64,000 bases of DNA from Choristoneura fumiferana (taxonomy: Eukaryota > Arthropoda > Insecta > Lepidoptera > Tortricidae). How positions within the stretch are numbered: the stretch's first letter is position 1; each line of letters begins with the position of its first letter. The notes under the pieces were generated by a model that made no database searches, was not told the DNA's origin, and saw only the letters and a list, made by a program, of their open reading frames with translations. Below, in pieces: positions 9,899-20,899 of this stretch. The DNA is taken from contig NC_133490.1 in the NCBI RefSeq assembly GCF_025370935.1, positions 12,506,357 to 12,570,356 on the forward strand. Reading direction: 5' to 3'. The position numbers and the translations under genes were made by a program.

Positions 9899-10315
9899 CA
9901 ATAGTTATTTGTGTCACAAGTGAGCAAAATGGTGTATTTACGGCGAGGGCGTACATTGAATCCAGAATGTAGCGAAGGATTCTACAATAGAATCCTGAGC
10001 GTAGCGAGGGATTCTAAAGTAGAATCCTGAGCGTAATGAAAGATTCAAGTGTTAACGCCCAAGATGAAAATAATTTTGCTCCCGAGTGGCTCATACAACT
10101 TTTCACACCGAGCATTAAGAAACTTAAAAAAAAAATTCTACATATTATTAAAGAATAACCAGCATAGAAAATGGCGTGGCTTTACAATTATCAACTACAA
10201 CAAATGGCATTTGCAATAAAACACTTAAGAAAAGCCTTGAACAGAAAAGTTGCACTTTGCTCCCTCTCGCCAGGGAGGAAAATTTACTTTTCCGAAGGAG
10301 AGGTGTGAAAAAATA
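9899..10315 (+). repeat. 420-bp repeat family G, copy 1
   Basis: Closely matches the reverse complement of 37,450-37,868. Both copies carry AGCAAAATGGTGTATTTACG, then two or three imperfect 32-bp units each containing the palindrome GATTCTA-N3-TAGAATC, then a segment with an open frame. Here the frame (from 10,036) breaks after about 41 codons through an A-run indel, whereas copy 2 stays open for 90 codons. Function unknown. Confidence 0.75.
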
Positions 10316-10319
10316 ATTG

Positions 10320-10602
10320 TTTTTTTATTTATATTACACTTTAAAGGTTATTCGAAGAAGCAATGTAAAGCCAAATGTTTGATGATTGTAGCGTGACAGG
10401 CGACGTCATTTAGACTCTAGGATGGCGTACATTTTACAACACTATTTAATTTGTAGGTATATATGAAAAAGTGAAAATCTAAAGAAAAAAAAAAAAAGAA
10501 GATTCCATTATTTTTAAATGTCGCTGTACTAATATCATCCAGTTTGACGAGTATGATCTATGTTACAATTATTTGCTGTTACAGGCAACAGATGTACAAA
10601 AA
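10320..10602. other. No recognised feature
   Basis: AT-rich DNA. A short piece around GATTGTAGCGTGACAGGCGA resembles, in reverse, text upstream of family D (2,930-2,960). Confidence 0.4.
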
Positions 10603-10738
10603 CTTCGCTCTGCTGAGCTGTTTCTAATAGAGCTGCGCTGAGCGAGGATAAGTAAATCAAACGTTCCTATTGGTCCATATTAAATCTATTCCTCGCAGCA
10701 CACCTCACACACCAGAGCTATGGTAGAAACGCAGCCAT
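10603..10738. mobile_element. Fold-back MITE (family E), partial
   Basis: Retains the right half: GAGCTGTTTCTAATAGAGCT, TTCCTATTGGTCCATAT and GTAGAAACGCAGCC. The left arm is lost and the rest diverged. Confidence 0.55.
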
Positions 10739-10739
10739 A

Positions 10740-11620
10740 GAATGATAAAGCATTTTGATGCTCTATACTATACTAAGGTAGGGCAAATTAAAGTGGTCAA
10801 TAAATATGGAGCATCAAAAGAAGATCAGGACGGGTTCGGCTGATCGCGCATGCTGACGAACAAACAATAACGTACACTGCGAGCCTAAAAAAAGATGTCA
10901 CTTATGTTTTTGTCAAATGTATTGATTGGCATACCTTAATTTAGCAACATATTGAATGACATCCAACCTGATTTCCTATTGGTAGTTATCCTGGCTGCTA
11001 TAAAAAAAAACCTAACATCAAAGGCTACGGCGGGACCTACGCTGCGCTTCGCTGCCGCCTTAGCCATCTGAACCTAAACTATCCAGGTCGCTTCTGCTCT
11101 GAACCGTCTTGCTCGCTCGCTTCGCTCGCTCGCACAAATCAAATTGAAGTTAAACTGCAATATAAAATAGGCCAAATGTTATTTGACAATTTTTATTTGC
11201 CTAAGCTAATCATTGCTACATAATTATTTGCCACATTAAAAGTGTGTGAAGTAAAATTTTGCAATATAAAAATGTTGCGAAATAAGAAAAAATGCGAAGT
11301 AAAGTTATGCCAACGATTAGGTTGCCAAATGATACTTCGGCGAAAGGTTGGTTGCTAAGTGAAATTTTGGCAGTAGGTACACCATCTTCTGTAGAGTATA
11401 CCTACCCATAACATGTAAGTATAACATAACGGACAGCGGAGGCTTATTAATAGGTCTCATTGACACTTGTACGAGTCGTGTTACCTACACTTCGCGGCGA
11501 TCGCAAGTGAAAATATATACGCACACCGGTTGAAAACCTCTGTTCTACACCATAAGTGATATAATTAAACTTTCCAATGATGAATTAGAAGCAATTTACA
11601 TTTTCTATCAGGTTCAACGG
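10740..11620. other. Unassigned, with CGCTCGCT-rich patch
   Basis: Mostly AT-rich. At 11,030-11,140 a GC-richer patch holds TGCGCTTCGCTGCCGCC and CTCGCTCGCTTCGCTCGCT, similar in texture to the repeat at 12,898 and 14,642. No gene recognised. Confidence 0.4.
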
Positions 11621-11624
11621 TACA

Positions 11625-11725
11625 CTACGGGATTTTCTTTGCGCGATAGAATCCGGAATACGGAAATTCATCGAAGAACTAAAGTCACCGACATAGCTGG
11701 AAAAATATGCAAGTTGAACGTAGAT
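11625..11725 (+). pseudogene. RTE LINE ORF fragment
   Basis: Encodes SLRDRIRNTEIHRRTKVTDI, the conserved C-terminal stretch of RTE-clade ORF2 downstream of the reverse transcriptase domain; the main copy at 18.17 kb has SLRDRIRYDDMRSRKKVTDR. Only about 30 codons survive, with no RT core or 3' tail, so this is an isolated decayed fragment. Confidence 0.75.
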
Positions 11726-11945
11726 ATAGTTAAGATCAGTTTTAGTTTTGTGACTAAAGGACCCCATACATCTCTTGAGAGCAGGAAGACCAAAATTATT
11801 CACACCCCCAGACCACTCTACAACCCATAAATATACATCAAACCATATCCATGATCGTTTTAAAAATTCATCTGTCACCTCTCAATCTATCTGTATTTTT
11901 ATGTAAATATATAATTTTTATTTTTAATTATTTATTGACAAAAAA

Positions 11946-12085
11946 ATGACTTTCTACCAAGTTTCTTGTGGCGAATTCTTCTCGTCAATTATGCTCTTTC
12001 CGAAAGCGCTGGTAGTTTAAAAAAATGATGTGCAAAACAGCCCTTTGTGGCCTGCTTGCAAAATAAACGATTTGAATTTGTGAAG
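11946..12085 (+). mobile_element. LINE 3'-end fragment (family L)
   Basis: Contains CAAGTTTCTTGTGGCGAATT, TTTCCGAAAGCGCTGGTAG and AAAATAAACGATTTGAATTT, the 3' end of the family seen at 21,625-21,795 that ends in TTTGAC repeats. Confidence 0.6.
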
Positions 12086-12107
12086 TTCTTGTAGAGATCC
12101 CTTAAAG

Positions 12108-12200
12108 AAATGAGTTCGCCTTTATACAATGTATCTCAAAGTTTGTCAATTGCATATTGTTTATTTCCTTTTGTACAGTAAAGAGTTTTCATAGATACAC
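12108..12200 (+). mobile_element. LINE 3'-tail-like fragment
   Basis: GAGTTCGCCTTTATACAATG and TTTTGTACAGTAAAGAG parallel the tail at 9,480-9,564. Confidence 0.45.
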
Positions 12201-12412
12201 CAACCGAATACGCAATGGTTAGAGGTTACTGACTACAAAGCTTGAGCCAGGCTTACAAGAAATTTTTGAATTTTGGCTTTGGATTTTGAACTCCAACATT
12301 CTATTTTTTTAAACTAACTTTAATATAAGACTGTAACTTACATGATGTGTATGGGACTAGAGCCTGAAATAAACGTTTACTTATTATTATAACTATACTC
12401 ACCTATTATAAT

Positions 12413-12445
<33 letters not shown>

Positions 12446-12897
12446 TTTTTGAAAAAGTTGTGTGATTTGTATTTTCTTTGTATTATCAGCAAGTGATAAC
12501 TATCGTTAGGTACCTTATCATTTATTTATTTCTTTTCGGCGTGGAAAATATTTTAAAATTTAAACTTCGTTCGTTCTTTCAAAGCATGTGTTCGAGCATG
12601 TATTATTCAGTGTTCAGCTGTTGGCTAGATCTGTTGATTCAGATTTGAATAAATAAATTCGAATGCATTTTGTATTTGCTTTACCTACTTCTGATTCTAC
12701 CTTCATCTCCAGTCTACACCATGGCTGTTTAGCACAAGTTTCTTAGTATAACACGCATTATAATACCTACGTATGAAACAATGACGATCAACACATCAAA
12801 AATAACAATGCAAAAATACGAAATCATCAAAATTTTAATGTCAACTAGTTCACCTATAGGTGTAATAAAATTTTGGTTCAAAAAAATATGATCAAAC
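12200..12897. other. Unassigned DNA with a CA microsatellite
   Basis: A (CA)n run of about 28 bp lies at 12,418-12,445. The remainder is AT-rich with no supported gene. Confidence 0.6.
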
Positions 12898-13000
12898 GAT
12901 GAGCGAGTGTGGTACAATGGCGACCATAACTCGCGAGCCGAGTGAGCGAAGCAAGCGGGCCGCCGTAGCGGCCGCAAAGTGCCAGGACCTAATAAGTTTT
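12898..13000 (+). repeat. GAGCGAGCG-rich repeat, copy 1
   Basis: AACTCGCGAGCCGAGTGAGC and a following GCGGCCG-rich segment match 14,642-14,776 in the same orientation (GCTCGCGAGCCGAGCGAGC). The alanine- and serine-rich open frames on the minus strand of both copies come from this GC-rich text and are not supported as genes. Confidence 0.6.
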
Positions 13001-13774
13001 TAATCTAGGGAACATTCGATCAAAGGCAGACGCATATCCGCGAGATTCTAGTCTTCAGTTGTGTAAGCTTTTATTTTATGTTTAAAACTTTCGGTCAAAT
13101 AAACATTCGACGTTTCGATACCTACTCGTACTTCCGTTCATAGGTGTTGTAAAGTTCTGACTTTTGAATTTCGGTATTATAATGGATCTAAGGATGAGGG
13201 GGCGTGTACTGTATTTTATATCGGATGGAATAATATATTTTTAAATAGCTTTTTGTTAAGTCGATTATGTGTTGATTTGTCGTGTTGTATTATTAAAAAT
13301 TACAAAACCATCAACGTTTTTGAGAATTGTTTCTAATTGGGCTATGCAAAAGATTTCCCAAAATAATCCAACATTACTTGAAATTATTGTCCTCAAGTGC
13401 ACCTTTTGTTTATACTTAGAGAAAATGGGCAATAATGGACCAGGGGGAAAATGCGAAATTAATAGTGGGAATCAATGCGCCTCGGCTTTCCCTCGGTAAA
13501 CATTTTGTTATTCAACGAGTATTCAATTGGGGGCAATAAGGATAGGCGATTTACCTCCAAACGAAAGCATACCTTATCCTGATGAATAAGAATCGGTTTC
13601 ATGTTTTCCAAATGGGATATTTTTCCCTGAAGTTTACGGTGTTAATTTTGGGAACAATTTAAAACGGTATTTTTTGTTCTAGCTGTTGATTTATCATCGC
13701 CCTCGGGAAGAATACAATTTCGTGGGATAAAAAGTATCTTATTATTTCTTTAATTTCGAAGCACTTGCACACTG
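13000..13774. other. No recognised feature
   Basis: AT-rich DNA. The 76-codon plus-strand frame at 13,269-13,499 has no recognisable domain. Confidence 0.5.
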
Positions 13775-14269
13775 TACTCGAGTCCAGAATTAGGTGAACC
13801 AACTTGACAGTTCATTACTTTGTTGCCACAGTTACACGAGTGCTGTAATATCGATATTTTAAAAAAAAACTTAAAATCGATGTCAGAAAAAAACAATACA
13901 AAATTGTAATAAAAGAAATCTTTCATTTTAAAGTTTAAAAAAATGTTGAACATCGGGAAGGACGCCATCCGCCATTTTGTTTTATTGACATTTTACAATG
14001 TCATTCGACTTATCTAACTGCCATCGGCTTACTTGGAACTATTTCCGTTATTGTGAAATTTTTGTTAAGTACGTTAAATTATTAGTTGTTATCCTTTTTG
14101 TCGGTTGCAGGCCTAAAGCTATGAAAATAAAGTACAAAAGTGACAAACATTTTCATTTCGCGTCTACACAAACAAGGTTATATCGACATATTCCTAAGCC
14201 TATTTTTTTTGCTATGTCTGATAACATTTTCAGTTGTCAATCTAGTTCGCCTAATTTTGGACTCGAGTA
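13775..14269. mobile_element. 495-bp TIR element
   Basis: The ends TACTCGAGTCCAGAATTAGG and CCTAATTTTGGACTCGAGTA are inverted repeats extending to about 37 bp with a few mismatches (TTGACAGTT / CAGTTGTCAA at the inner edge). No transposase is encoded; the 116-codon frame inside is not recognised. Probably a non-autonomous DNA transposon of unknown superfamily. Confidence 0.7.
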
Positions 14270-14295
14270 TAAAACATGTTTAAGTTTAGTTCATT

Positions 14296-14400
14296 ATTAT
14301 CATATCAGCCATAGGACCTCCACTGTTGGACATAGGCCTCCCCCATAGACCTCCAGTTGCTTCGGTTGGAAGCGGCCCGCATTCATCGTGAACCTTCGAC
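14296..14400 (-). mobile_element. RTE LINE 3'-end fragment
   Basis: Minus-strand copy with CCACTGTTGGACATAGGCCT and CCTCCAGTTGCTTCGGTTGG. The GAT tail is reduced to CATATCAG. Confidence 0.75.
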
Positions 14401-14641
14401 TTTAATATCACTAATTATACACCTTGTTCATACTAATATTGGTTTTCAATTATATTTTCTTATCGTTAGATCGAAACTCCTAATCATTCTAATTCATTAC
14501 GCCAATATTCATAACTTTGTTAATTATGATTAATAGATATTAATCATAAGTGTTATTTAATTTTATTACCCGCATTATTGACGCGCAGGGACTTAGAAAA
14601 TTTTCGATGGTGCGAAATGATGTATTTAAAGGAAGGACTCC

Positions 14642-14776
14642 GTTAGGTACGACGACGAGCGGAGCGAGGAGGAGTGTTAGGTAGAACTGTGACCCTACAG
14701 CTCGCGAGCCGAGCGAGCGTAGCGAGCGTGCCGCGGCAGCGGCTGGCGAAGCGCCAAGACCGAACATATTTTTCAC
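14642..14776 (+). repeat. GAGCGAGCG-rich repeat, copy 2
   Basis: Matches 12,898-13,000: GCTCGCGAGCCGAGCGAGCG, then GCGGCAGCGG, then GCGCCAAGACC. The copies lie 1.7 kb apart in direct orientation. Confidence 0.6.
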
Positions 14777-14779
14777 CTA

Positions 14780-15989
14780 ATAAATACCTAGGTAATTAAC
14801 GACATAAGTAAATCTTATTTTGAATAGGTACTTACCGCTATGAAAAAAAAATTCATGAGTTCAAACGTTTTATTATTAATGCCATTAAGTATTAATAAGA
14901 TAATTGTGATAATATGTGTGTGTGTTATGATGGAAAGTTTTCTGAAAAACAACATTATGAGTTAAGATTGTTATTAGTAATGACAATATGAGAAAAAAAA
15001 AAAAATATGAACACTGTCTGTTATAAGTTCAGATGTTAGTAATAAAAAAAATTAACAAAAAAAGTATGAGGAAAAAAATTATAAGAAAAAATTCAAAAAA
15101 AAATCAAAAAAAATAGGAATAAGAATTTTATGAGAGTCAACCGCCATGTTTCAAGGAGCTAATTCGCTTGGCTATCAGTGACCCTCCTACGATATATTCT
15201 CATTTCTGACTCGAGAGACTCTTTCCCTTAGAAATACCCCGAGCATAGCCCCGTACACAGCTCGCTCAGCAACTCTGAGCCTATTCATAAGACCTATATG
15301 TATTATTATAGTAAAGCACTACATTTCAGATCCATACTTATGTCATCACTGGCAACACACACTCACACACTGGTTTTTTACAGCCAAGCAGAAACTCTTT
15401 AATAAAGAGCTTATCTCTTCACATTATATTTCAATGAGATTAGTATGACGAAAGGATATCAAAACTAAACTATTCTCTTCAGTATCATCGACCCATAGCA
15501 TCTTAATACGAAGTTATTTTCGAATACAATGAGAATCGATACAAAAATGATTATTTTCGATAACAGTCCGATTTCTCTTTAATCCCTTGACAACAGAACT
15601 GTATTTACAACACAAACAAAATGAGGCTTAACCAGTAAAGTATAGAGTGCAAAATCTAACGACAATTCCCTCTGCCAATCCGTATGGTATTCCAAATAAA
15701 GTAAAATAGACGTTACGTTTTGATATATACGGTTTGTTCTCCTGTGCCAAAATGTGCTCGTTATCTAACCCATATTTTGGCTTTTTATGACTAGGAACAA
15801 CCCTAACGAAGAACCTTTGTGTTGTCCAAAGTTTTAATTAACTTTTAAGAGATCAAATAAAAGTCTTTCGTATTTTTCTCAAAGATGAATTAGCCATGCT
15901 CCGCTGCTGTTTACAACTTAAAAGTGTCGTCCTATCTTTGATTTCTTTTTTCATTTATAAAAATTATAAAACATTCTAAGGATTTCGTA
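14780..15989. other. Unassigned, A-rich low complexity
   Basis: 15,000-15,115 is a run of A-rich text with short TATGAG words. No gene, RNA or recurring repeat seen in the rest. Confidence 0.5.
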
Positions 15990-16485
15990 TTGCGTACGGA
16001 ATCTTCCAAGTTTACGTACCTATATTTTATACTTTAGGCTGCTATTTACTCTTAAACTAATTCTCAAGCAATCTTATCCGTTATAGTTTTCCTCGTAAAT
16101 TTGATATATTGAATACCATCCTGAATTTTTTCAAATTTTTCTACCCAACCGTTTAGATTTTAGAGGTGGGGGGGGACGCTCGACTTAAATGAAAATTTGC
16201 CCCTTAAAGTTGAATGGTTTTAAAAGACATATCCAACGATACTCCACACTATAGGGTTAGTCGAGAAAAAGTCACCCCCACTTTACGTCTATGGGAGGTA
16301 CCCTAAAAATTGATTGTCATTGTTTCTTATCATAACACTTTGTCGGCGTGACTGATGTGTATATTTATGCCAAATAACAGCTTTCTAGTACTAACGGCCT
16401 CCGAGCATAGCCGCGGACAGACAGACAAACAGACGGACACACATGGCGAAACTATAAATCCTAGTTGACTACAGAACCCTAAAAA
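15990..16485 (-). repeat. Long dispersed repeat, single copy here
   Basis: On the minus strand the segment starts AGGGTTCTGTAGTCAACTAG, passes through a GTCTGTCTGTCC-like run and TTAGTACTAGAAAGCTG, then TGGGGGTGACTTTTTC. This order matches a long repeat I remember from many lepidopteran sequences. Boundaries are approximate. Confidence 0.5.
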
Positions 16486-16489
16486 CTAA

Positions 16490-17351
16490 CATTATTGTCA
16501 AATCATTCTCAAACCGCAGTACAATTGAAAGATCCGCTCGCTGAGCCCGATTGAATCGTCTCACGTTCAATCGTAGACAATTCACGATTAGCTGTCGACC
16601 CCTGTCGACCGTCGACCCCCGTCGGGGTCTCGCAACCCCCGGGTTACGGCCGCTTTGTTGATACTTGCGATCGTGCGCGGCGATACAATGGCCCTCAGAA
16701 TACTGGGAGTGGTTAATATTGTCTTTGGCGATGTTAAGTGCTGTTAAAAAATAAAAGAGGGCTTGAATTGGGCGGGCGTTTGTCGTTTGTGGGTTTTTGT
16801 TGGGCGACGCATCACGTATGTTCGGCAATAAAGACATTATGTAGGTGTATATAATATATTGCCGAAAAGAAAATAGGGACGTGTGAGTTTTGCTGGTAAA
16901 ATAAAAATAGTAATAAATATAATGCTTTATTACATTCCTTGTCTTAAAATGGTATTATTAATGCTAGAATATTGACACAATACAAACATTTTTCATAAAA
17001 TTAAATTATTTTAGATTTCATTTTACCGATGAAACCCAAGTACCTTTATTTCCTTTTGACTAGTACACTAAATTGCCATGGGAGTTTCTAAAAGACATAG
17101 TGGATTTCTTTATTTGTATATAAAAAAACCTGCGCTATCATGTCTCTTAACTGAGCGATTGAGATTTGTTACCAGTTCGCTACAACCAAATATAATTATT
17201 ATTATACCATGTTCTTAGAACGTCGCAATGACAAAACAGATTTATTAATACTGTTTACCAAATACAAAGTCATAATATAAAAATAGTAACAAGATAAAAT
17301 TCGATGAAATCAAAATTGATAATTAATTTAGTTATTTATTTATGAAAAACA
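16490..17351. other. Unassigned
   Basis: 16,560-16,700 is GC-richer (GTCGACCCCCGTCGGGGTCT is self-complementary) and lies inside a 122-codon minus-strand frame (16,469-16,837) with no domain I recognise. The remainder is AT-rich. Confidence 0.4.
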
Positions 17352-18428
17352 ATGATTAGTACCGTAGACCACATACATGCGTTGCGGCAGGTTATACAAA
17401 AGACCGAAGAGTATAACCTCCCCCTTTGCCTTGCATTTGTGGATACGAGAAAGCCTTCGATTCGATCGAGACTTGGGCTGTGCTGCAGGCTCTCCAGCGG
17501 TGCCAAGTTGACTACCGGTATATCGAAGTGTTGAAGTGTCTGTACGAAAACGCCACTATGTCCATCCAACTACAGGACCAGAGCACGAAGCCTATTCCTC
17601 TGCAGCGGGGAGTCAGACAAGGAGATGTGATCTCTCCGAAACTGTTCACCGCTGCATTGGAGGATGCTTTTAAGGTTTTGGACTGGAAAGGACGAGACAT
17701 CAACATTAATGGCGAGTACTTCACTCACCTTCGATTCGCCGACGATGTTGTAGTCATGGCTGAGACCATGGAGGACCTCAGTGCTATGCTCGCTGACCTC
17801 AGCAGAGTTTCCGACCGAGTTGGCTTGAGAATGAACATGGACAAGACGAAAGTCATGTCTAATGTCCAAGTTGTGCCAACTCCCGTAATAGTCGGAGTCT
17901 CTGCGGTCGAAGTTGTTGACGACTATGTATACCTAGGACAAACGGTCCAGTTAGGTAGGTCCAACTTCGAGAAAGAGATCACTCGTCGAATCCGACTCGG
18001 CTGGGCAGCGTTCAGGAAGCTTCGCAGTGTCTTTTCATCCAAATTACCGCAGTGTTTGCAGTCAAAAGTCTTTAACCAGTGTGTGTTGCCAGTGATGACT
18101 TACGGATCTCATGAGGAGGCTCAAAGTCACTCAAAGGGCTAGGAGAGGGCTATGCTCGGGGTTTCTCTGCGGGATAGAATCAGATATGATGATATGCGCA
18201 GTAGAAAGAAGGTTACCGACAGAACCCGAAGAATTGCGAAACTGAAGTGGAAGCGGACCGGGAGACGAGCTGTCGGTAGGCCTCCAACAAGATGGAGCGA
18301 CAACCTGGTTAAGATCGCGGGATCGCGGTGGATGCGGAAAGCACAAGACCGGTTTGAGTGGAGAGCTTTGGGGGAGGCCTATGTCCAGCAGTGGACGTCT
18401 TTCGGCTGATATGATAATGATGATGATG
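17352..18428 (+). pseudogene. RTE-clade LINE reverse transcriptase, 5'-truncated and frameshifted
   Basis: This is the best-preserved protein remnant in the window. A first segment (17,352-17,445) encodes DHIHALRQVIQKTEEYNLPL. A one-base deletion near 17,443 shifts the frame. The 238-codon frame from 17,426 then carries the RT palm: FDSIETW (residues 11-17), GVRQGD (62-67), the catalytic FADD (104-107), a KTK near 143 and YLGQTV. Near 18,083-18,142 a deletion and a one-base loss shift the frame again, and the C-terminal part (18,152-18,409) shows SLRDRIR, GRPPTRW and LGEAYVQQWTSFG. About 20 codons before GRRAVGRPP also look deleted relative to the family. The element ends in GTCCAGCAGTGGACGTCTTT and a (GAT)n tail. 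The endonuclease domain and 5' end are absent. RTE LINEs move by target-primed reverse transcription; this copy is dead. Confidence 0.95.
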
Positions 18429-18550
18429 AATTGGCAGTTCAATATAATAAGTTATTCCAGACGTTCAGCTACTACAGAACTACATACAAACAAACAGATT
18501 AACTATATCAGGCGCAAGGTGACAAAATAGTGTTCCCTATATAAAGGTTA

Positions 18551-18805
18551 AATAACCTAACCAACAAAAAGTTGCAAAACCCCCGACTCTGTCACTTCAA
18601 AGTCCAATATCTCAAATTCGGCTGAACCAATTTTGATAAAACATGTCTAAGAACCATCGCTAGAAAACCCGCTTTCAATTAAAAAAAACCGCATTCAAAT
18701 TAGTCCACCCGCTTAAGAGCTACGGTGTCACTGACAGACAGACAGACACACACACACAGAGACACACATAGTGGTCAAACTTATAACACCCCTCTTTTTT
18801 TGCGT
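18551..18805 (-). repeat. CCCCCGACG repeat (family H), near full length
   Basis: On the minus strand it runs from CGCAAAAAAAGAGGGGTG through TGTCTGTCTGTC-like text and AGCGATGGTTCTTAGACATG to GTTGGTTAGGTTATT. Other copies: 19,028-19,215, 22,391-22,632, 29,172-29,345, 48,167-48,352, 53,258-53,405. Confidence 0.75.
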
Positions 18806-19027
18806 TTTGTGACGATGATGATGATGACTAGTCCTTGAGTAAATTTATACCTATCCAGAGCTTACCAAGTTCTGCCAGATAAGTCAGTTTTGTCGGAGCT
18901 TACGAACTTCTGCGTCTTATTGCAGGAGTTTGCTCAAACGCCTACAGTTTTTTTAGGGATCCGCTTATTCAAGACGAAAGGATCTTAATTTCATCAGTTT
19001 TTATGTCCTGTAGGGGTAAATTTTTTA

Positions 19028-19215
19028 ACCCTTGTCGCAAAAAGAGGGGTGTTTGACGCTAATATCTGTCTGTGTGTCTGTCTGCATCGTAGCTCTCAAA
19101 CGCTTGGACCGATTTCGTTGCAATTTTTTACGTGTAAAGCGAGTTGCTTTGCGGTGGTTTTTAGTTGTTTCATTAAAATCGGGTCAGCTGTTTTTGAGAG
19201 ATTGAACTTTGAAAT
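19028..19215 (+). repeat. CCCCCGACG repeat (family H), diverged
   Basis: AACCCTTGTCGCAAAAAGAG, CGTAGCTCTCAAACGCTTGG and AAAATCGGGTCAGCTGTTTT follow the family order. The short open frame over it is a by-product. Confidence 0.7.
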
Positions 19216-19490
19216 GTTAATGTTGGAGGTTTTCCACTTTTATAGTAAGCCGTTGTAAGTCCAATCTGCAGTAGAACCTTTTCACAATAAACAAACCAGT
19301 GGCATCCTTGAAGAAAACAATGAAGTCTTACTGAGAAAAGGTTGTACTGCAGGTCGTGCTCAAGGTGGTTTATACAAGGTGTTAATTAAATAACTGAAAA
19401 CCTCAGACACCCCAAAAATATTTTTTCATTTTACGTTACTTGCTCGCATTTATTTTCAAATTTAAAGCTCATGAACTAATAGAATTTCCT

Positions 19491-19680
19491 TGCTCACCCG
19501 CGACCTTACGATAGCTAAGCTTATGCAAAATATGCGTGTTCATGCAGTTCCTCCACCTCCACACTGTAAGAACACACACAAATCACACAAACCCATCTAT
19601 CACCACCACCGCACTACACTGACGCGTTTCGAACTCAACCAGAGCTCATCTTCAGAGTGACACAACCATACACCATGCTA
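19491..19680 (+). repeat. Dispersed repeat (family J), copy 1
   Basis: TTGCTCACCCGCGACCTTAC, GCAGTTCCTCCACCTCCACA, AACACACACAAATCACACAA and TTTCGAACTCAACCAGAGCT. The first half recurs inverted at 51,001-51,130, the second half inverted at 61,690-61,855. Confidence 0.65.
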
Positions 19681-19727
19681 CCAGTTGTTAGTTGTTAGAC
19701 AGTTGTTAGTTGTTAGAGTCTAACTCG

Positions 19728-19768
19728 GTAGATGTCCAGCAGTGGACGTCTTTCGGCTGACATGATGA
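19728..19768 (+). mobile_element. RTE LINE 3'-terminal fragment
   Basis: GTCCAGCAGTGGACGTCTTT-CGGCTGACATGATGAT is the LINE terminus, identical in core to that at 18,383. Only about 40 bp. Confidence 0.75.
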
Positions 19769-20199
19769 TATAGGATACGCGTCCATTTAATGCAATGAAC
19801 CCCAAATATAATAAAGAAACCAAATATAACAATAAACATGAAATTATCTTATGTCTAGTAAGCAAAATTATGTTTTACATAATAGAGACTTTTAAACTCG
19901 CCAGTTCTAAGACACCTTGTCACCGGTCAACTCTCGAACAGCACAAATATTGTTACTGGCAACATTGGTCCAGTGCCACTTGACCCCCCCCTTCCTTGCT
20001 TTTGTTCTCAAGTGGGGGGTCAGGGCAAATTGGTACTTGAGCCACTAAAGTATGCCAAATTCTAATGGTACGTCGACGGTTTGTTTTAACGTTCAAGTGT
20101 TCTCATTTGGAATGTTTTTATGAGGGATCCTATGTATTACTTAACGTGAACTATGTGTAGTTAGATTTTATTCGCACAACGTATAAACCGCGGAGACCG

Positions 20200-20390
20200 C
20201 GTCCTGGGAAACGTAGTGTAGGGCGCCCTCCGGCAAGGTGGAGTGACGATTTGCGAAAGGCTGCTGGTAGAAGCTGGGTTCGTCTAGCCGAGGACAGGGC
20301 GCAAATGGCGCTCTTTGGGGGAGGCCTATGTCCAGCAGTGGACTGCTATTAATAGGCTGATGATGATGATGATGATGATTGATGATAAAA
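20200..20390 (+). mobile_element. RTE LINE 3' end with GAT tail
   Basis: Encodes a diverged SVGRPPARWSDDLRKAAGRS C-terminus, then CCTATGTCCAGCAGTGGACT and (GAT)7-like tail. 5'-truncated. Confidence 0.85.
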
Positions 20391-20445
20391 AATATACAAG
20401 TTGTTAGTTAGTAAGTATACTGAAAACACCCCAATAGTATTTTTT

Positions 20446-20893
20446 AGTGTTCCCGTACCCAAAGGGTAAAAACGGAAACCCTATTACTGAGACTTTCGCT
20501 GTCCGTCTGTTCGTCCGTCTGTCACCAGGCTGTATCTCATGAACCGTGATAGTTGGACAGTTGAAATTTTCACAGATTATGTATAACTGTGGCCGCTATA
20601 AGAGCAAATACCAAAAACAGAACAAATTACATATTTAACGAGGGCTCCGTTACAACAAACGTGATTTTTTTGCCATTTTTTCTCGATATTAATAACGGCA
20701 GCAGGTAGACGCTTGATATTTTATCTCTATATAGAATATTGAGTCATATATTCACTTTAAAAATAAATAATTAATATAAAATAAAATTAAATATTTAAGG
20801 GGGCTCCCATACAACAAATCTGTTTTATTGCTAATGTCCAATGTTGTATAGACAATGGTACGGAACCCTTCGTGCGCCCACTAGGCCGTTTTT
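20446..20893 (+). repeat. Long dispersed repeat, one copy here
   Basis: Starts GTTCCCGTACCCAAAGGGTA, continues with TCCGTCTGTCACCAGGCTGT and TCATGAACCGTGATAG, and ends GGTACGGAACCCTTCGTGCG. The order matches a repeat I remember from many lepidopteran genomes. Its usual end (TAGTCCGACTCGCGCTTGGC) also appears alone at 34,866-34,892. Confidence 0.6.
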
Positions 20894-20899
20894 TTTATT

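Noticed and set aside
14540..14776. Alanine-rich 78-codon minus-strand protein
   Set aside because: Produced by a GC-rich GAGCGAGCG repeat that also occurs at 12.9 kb, where the frame differs.
16469..16837. 122-codon minus-strand gene
   Set aside because: No recognisable domain; the frame starts in a repeat end and crosses a self-complementary GC-rich patch.
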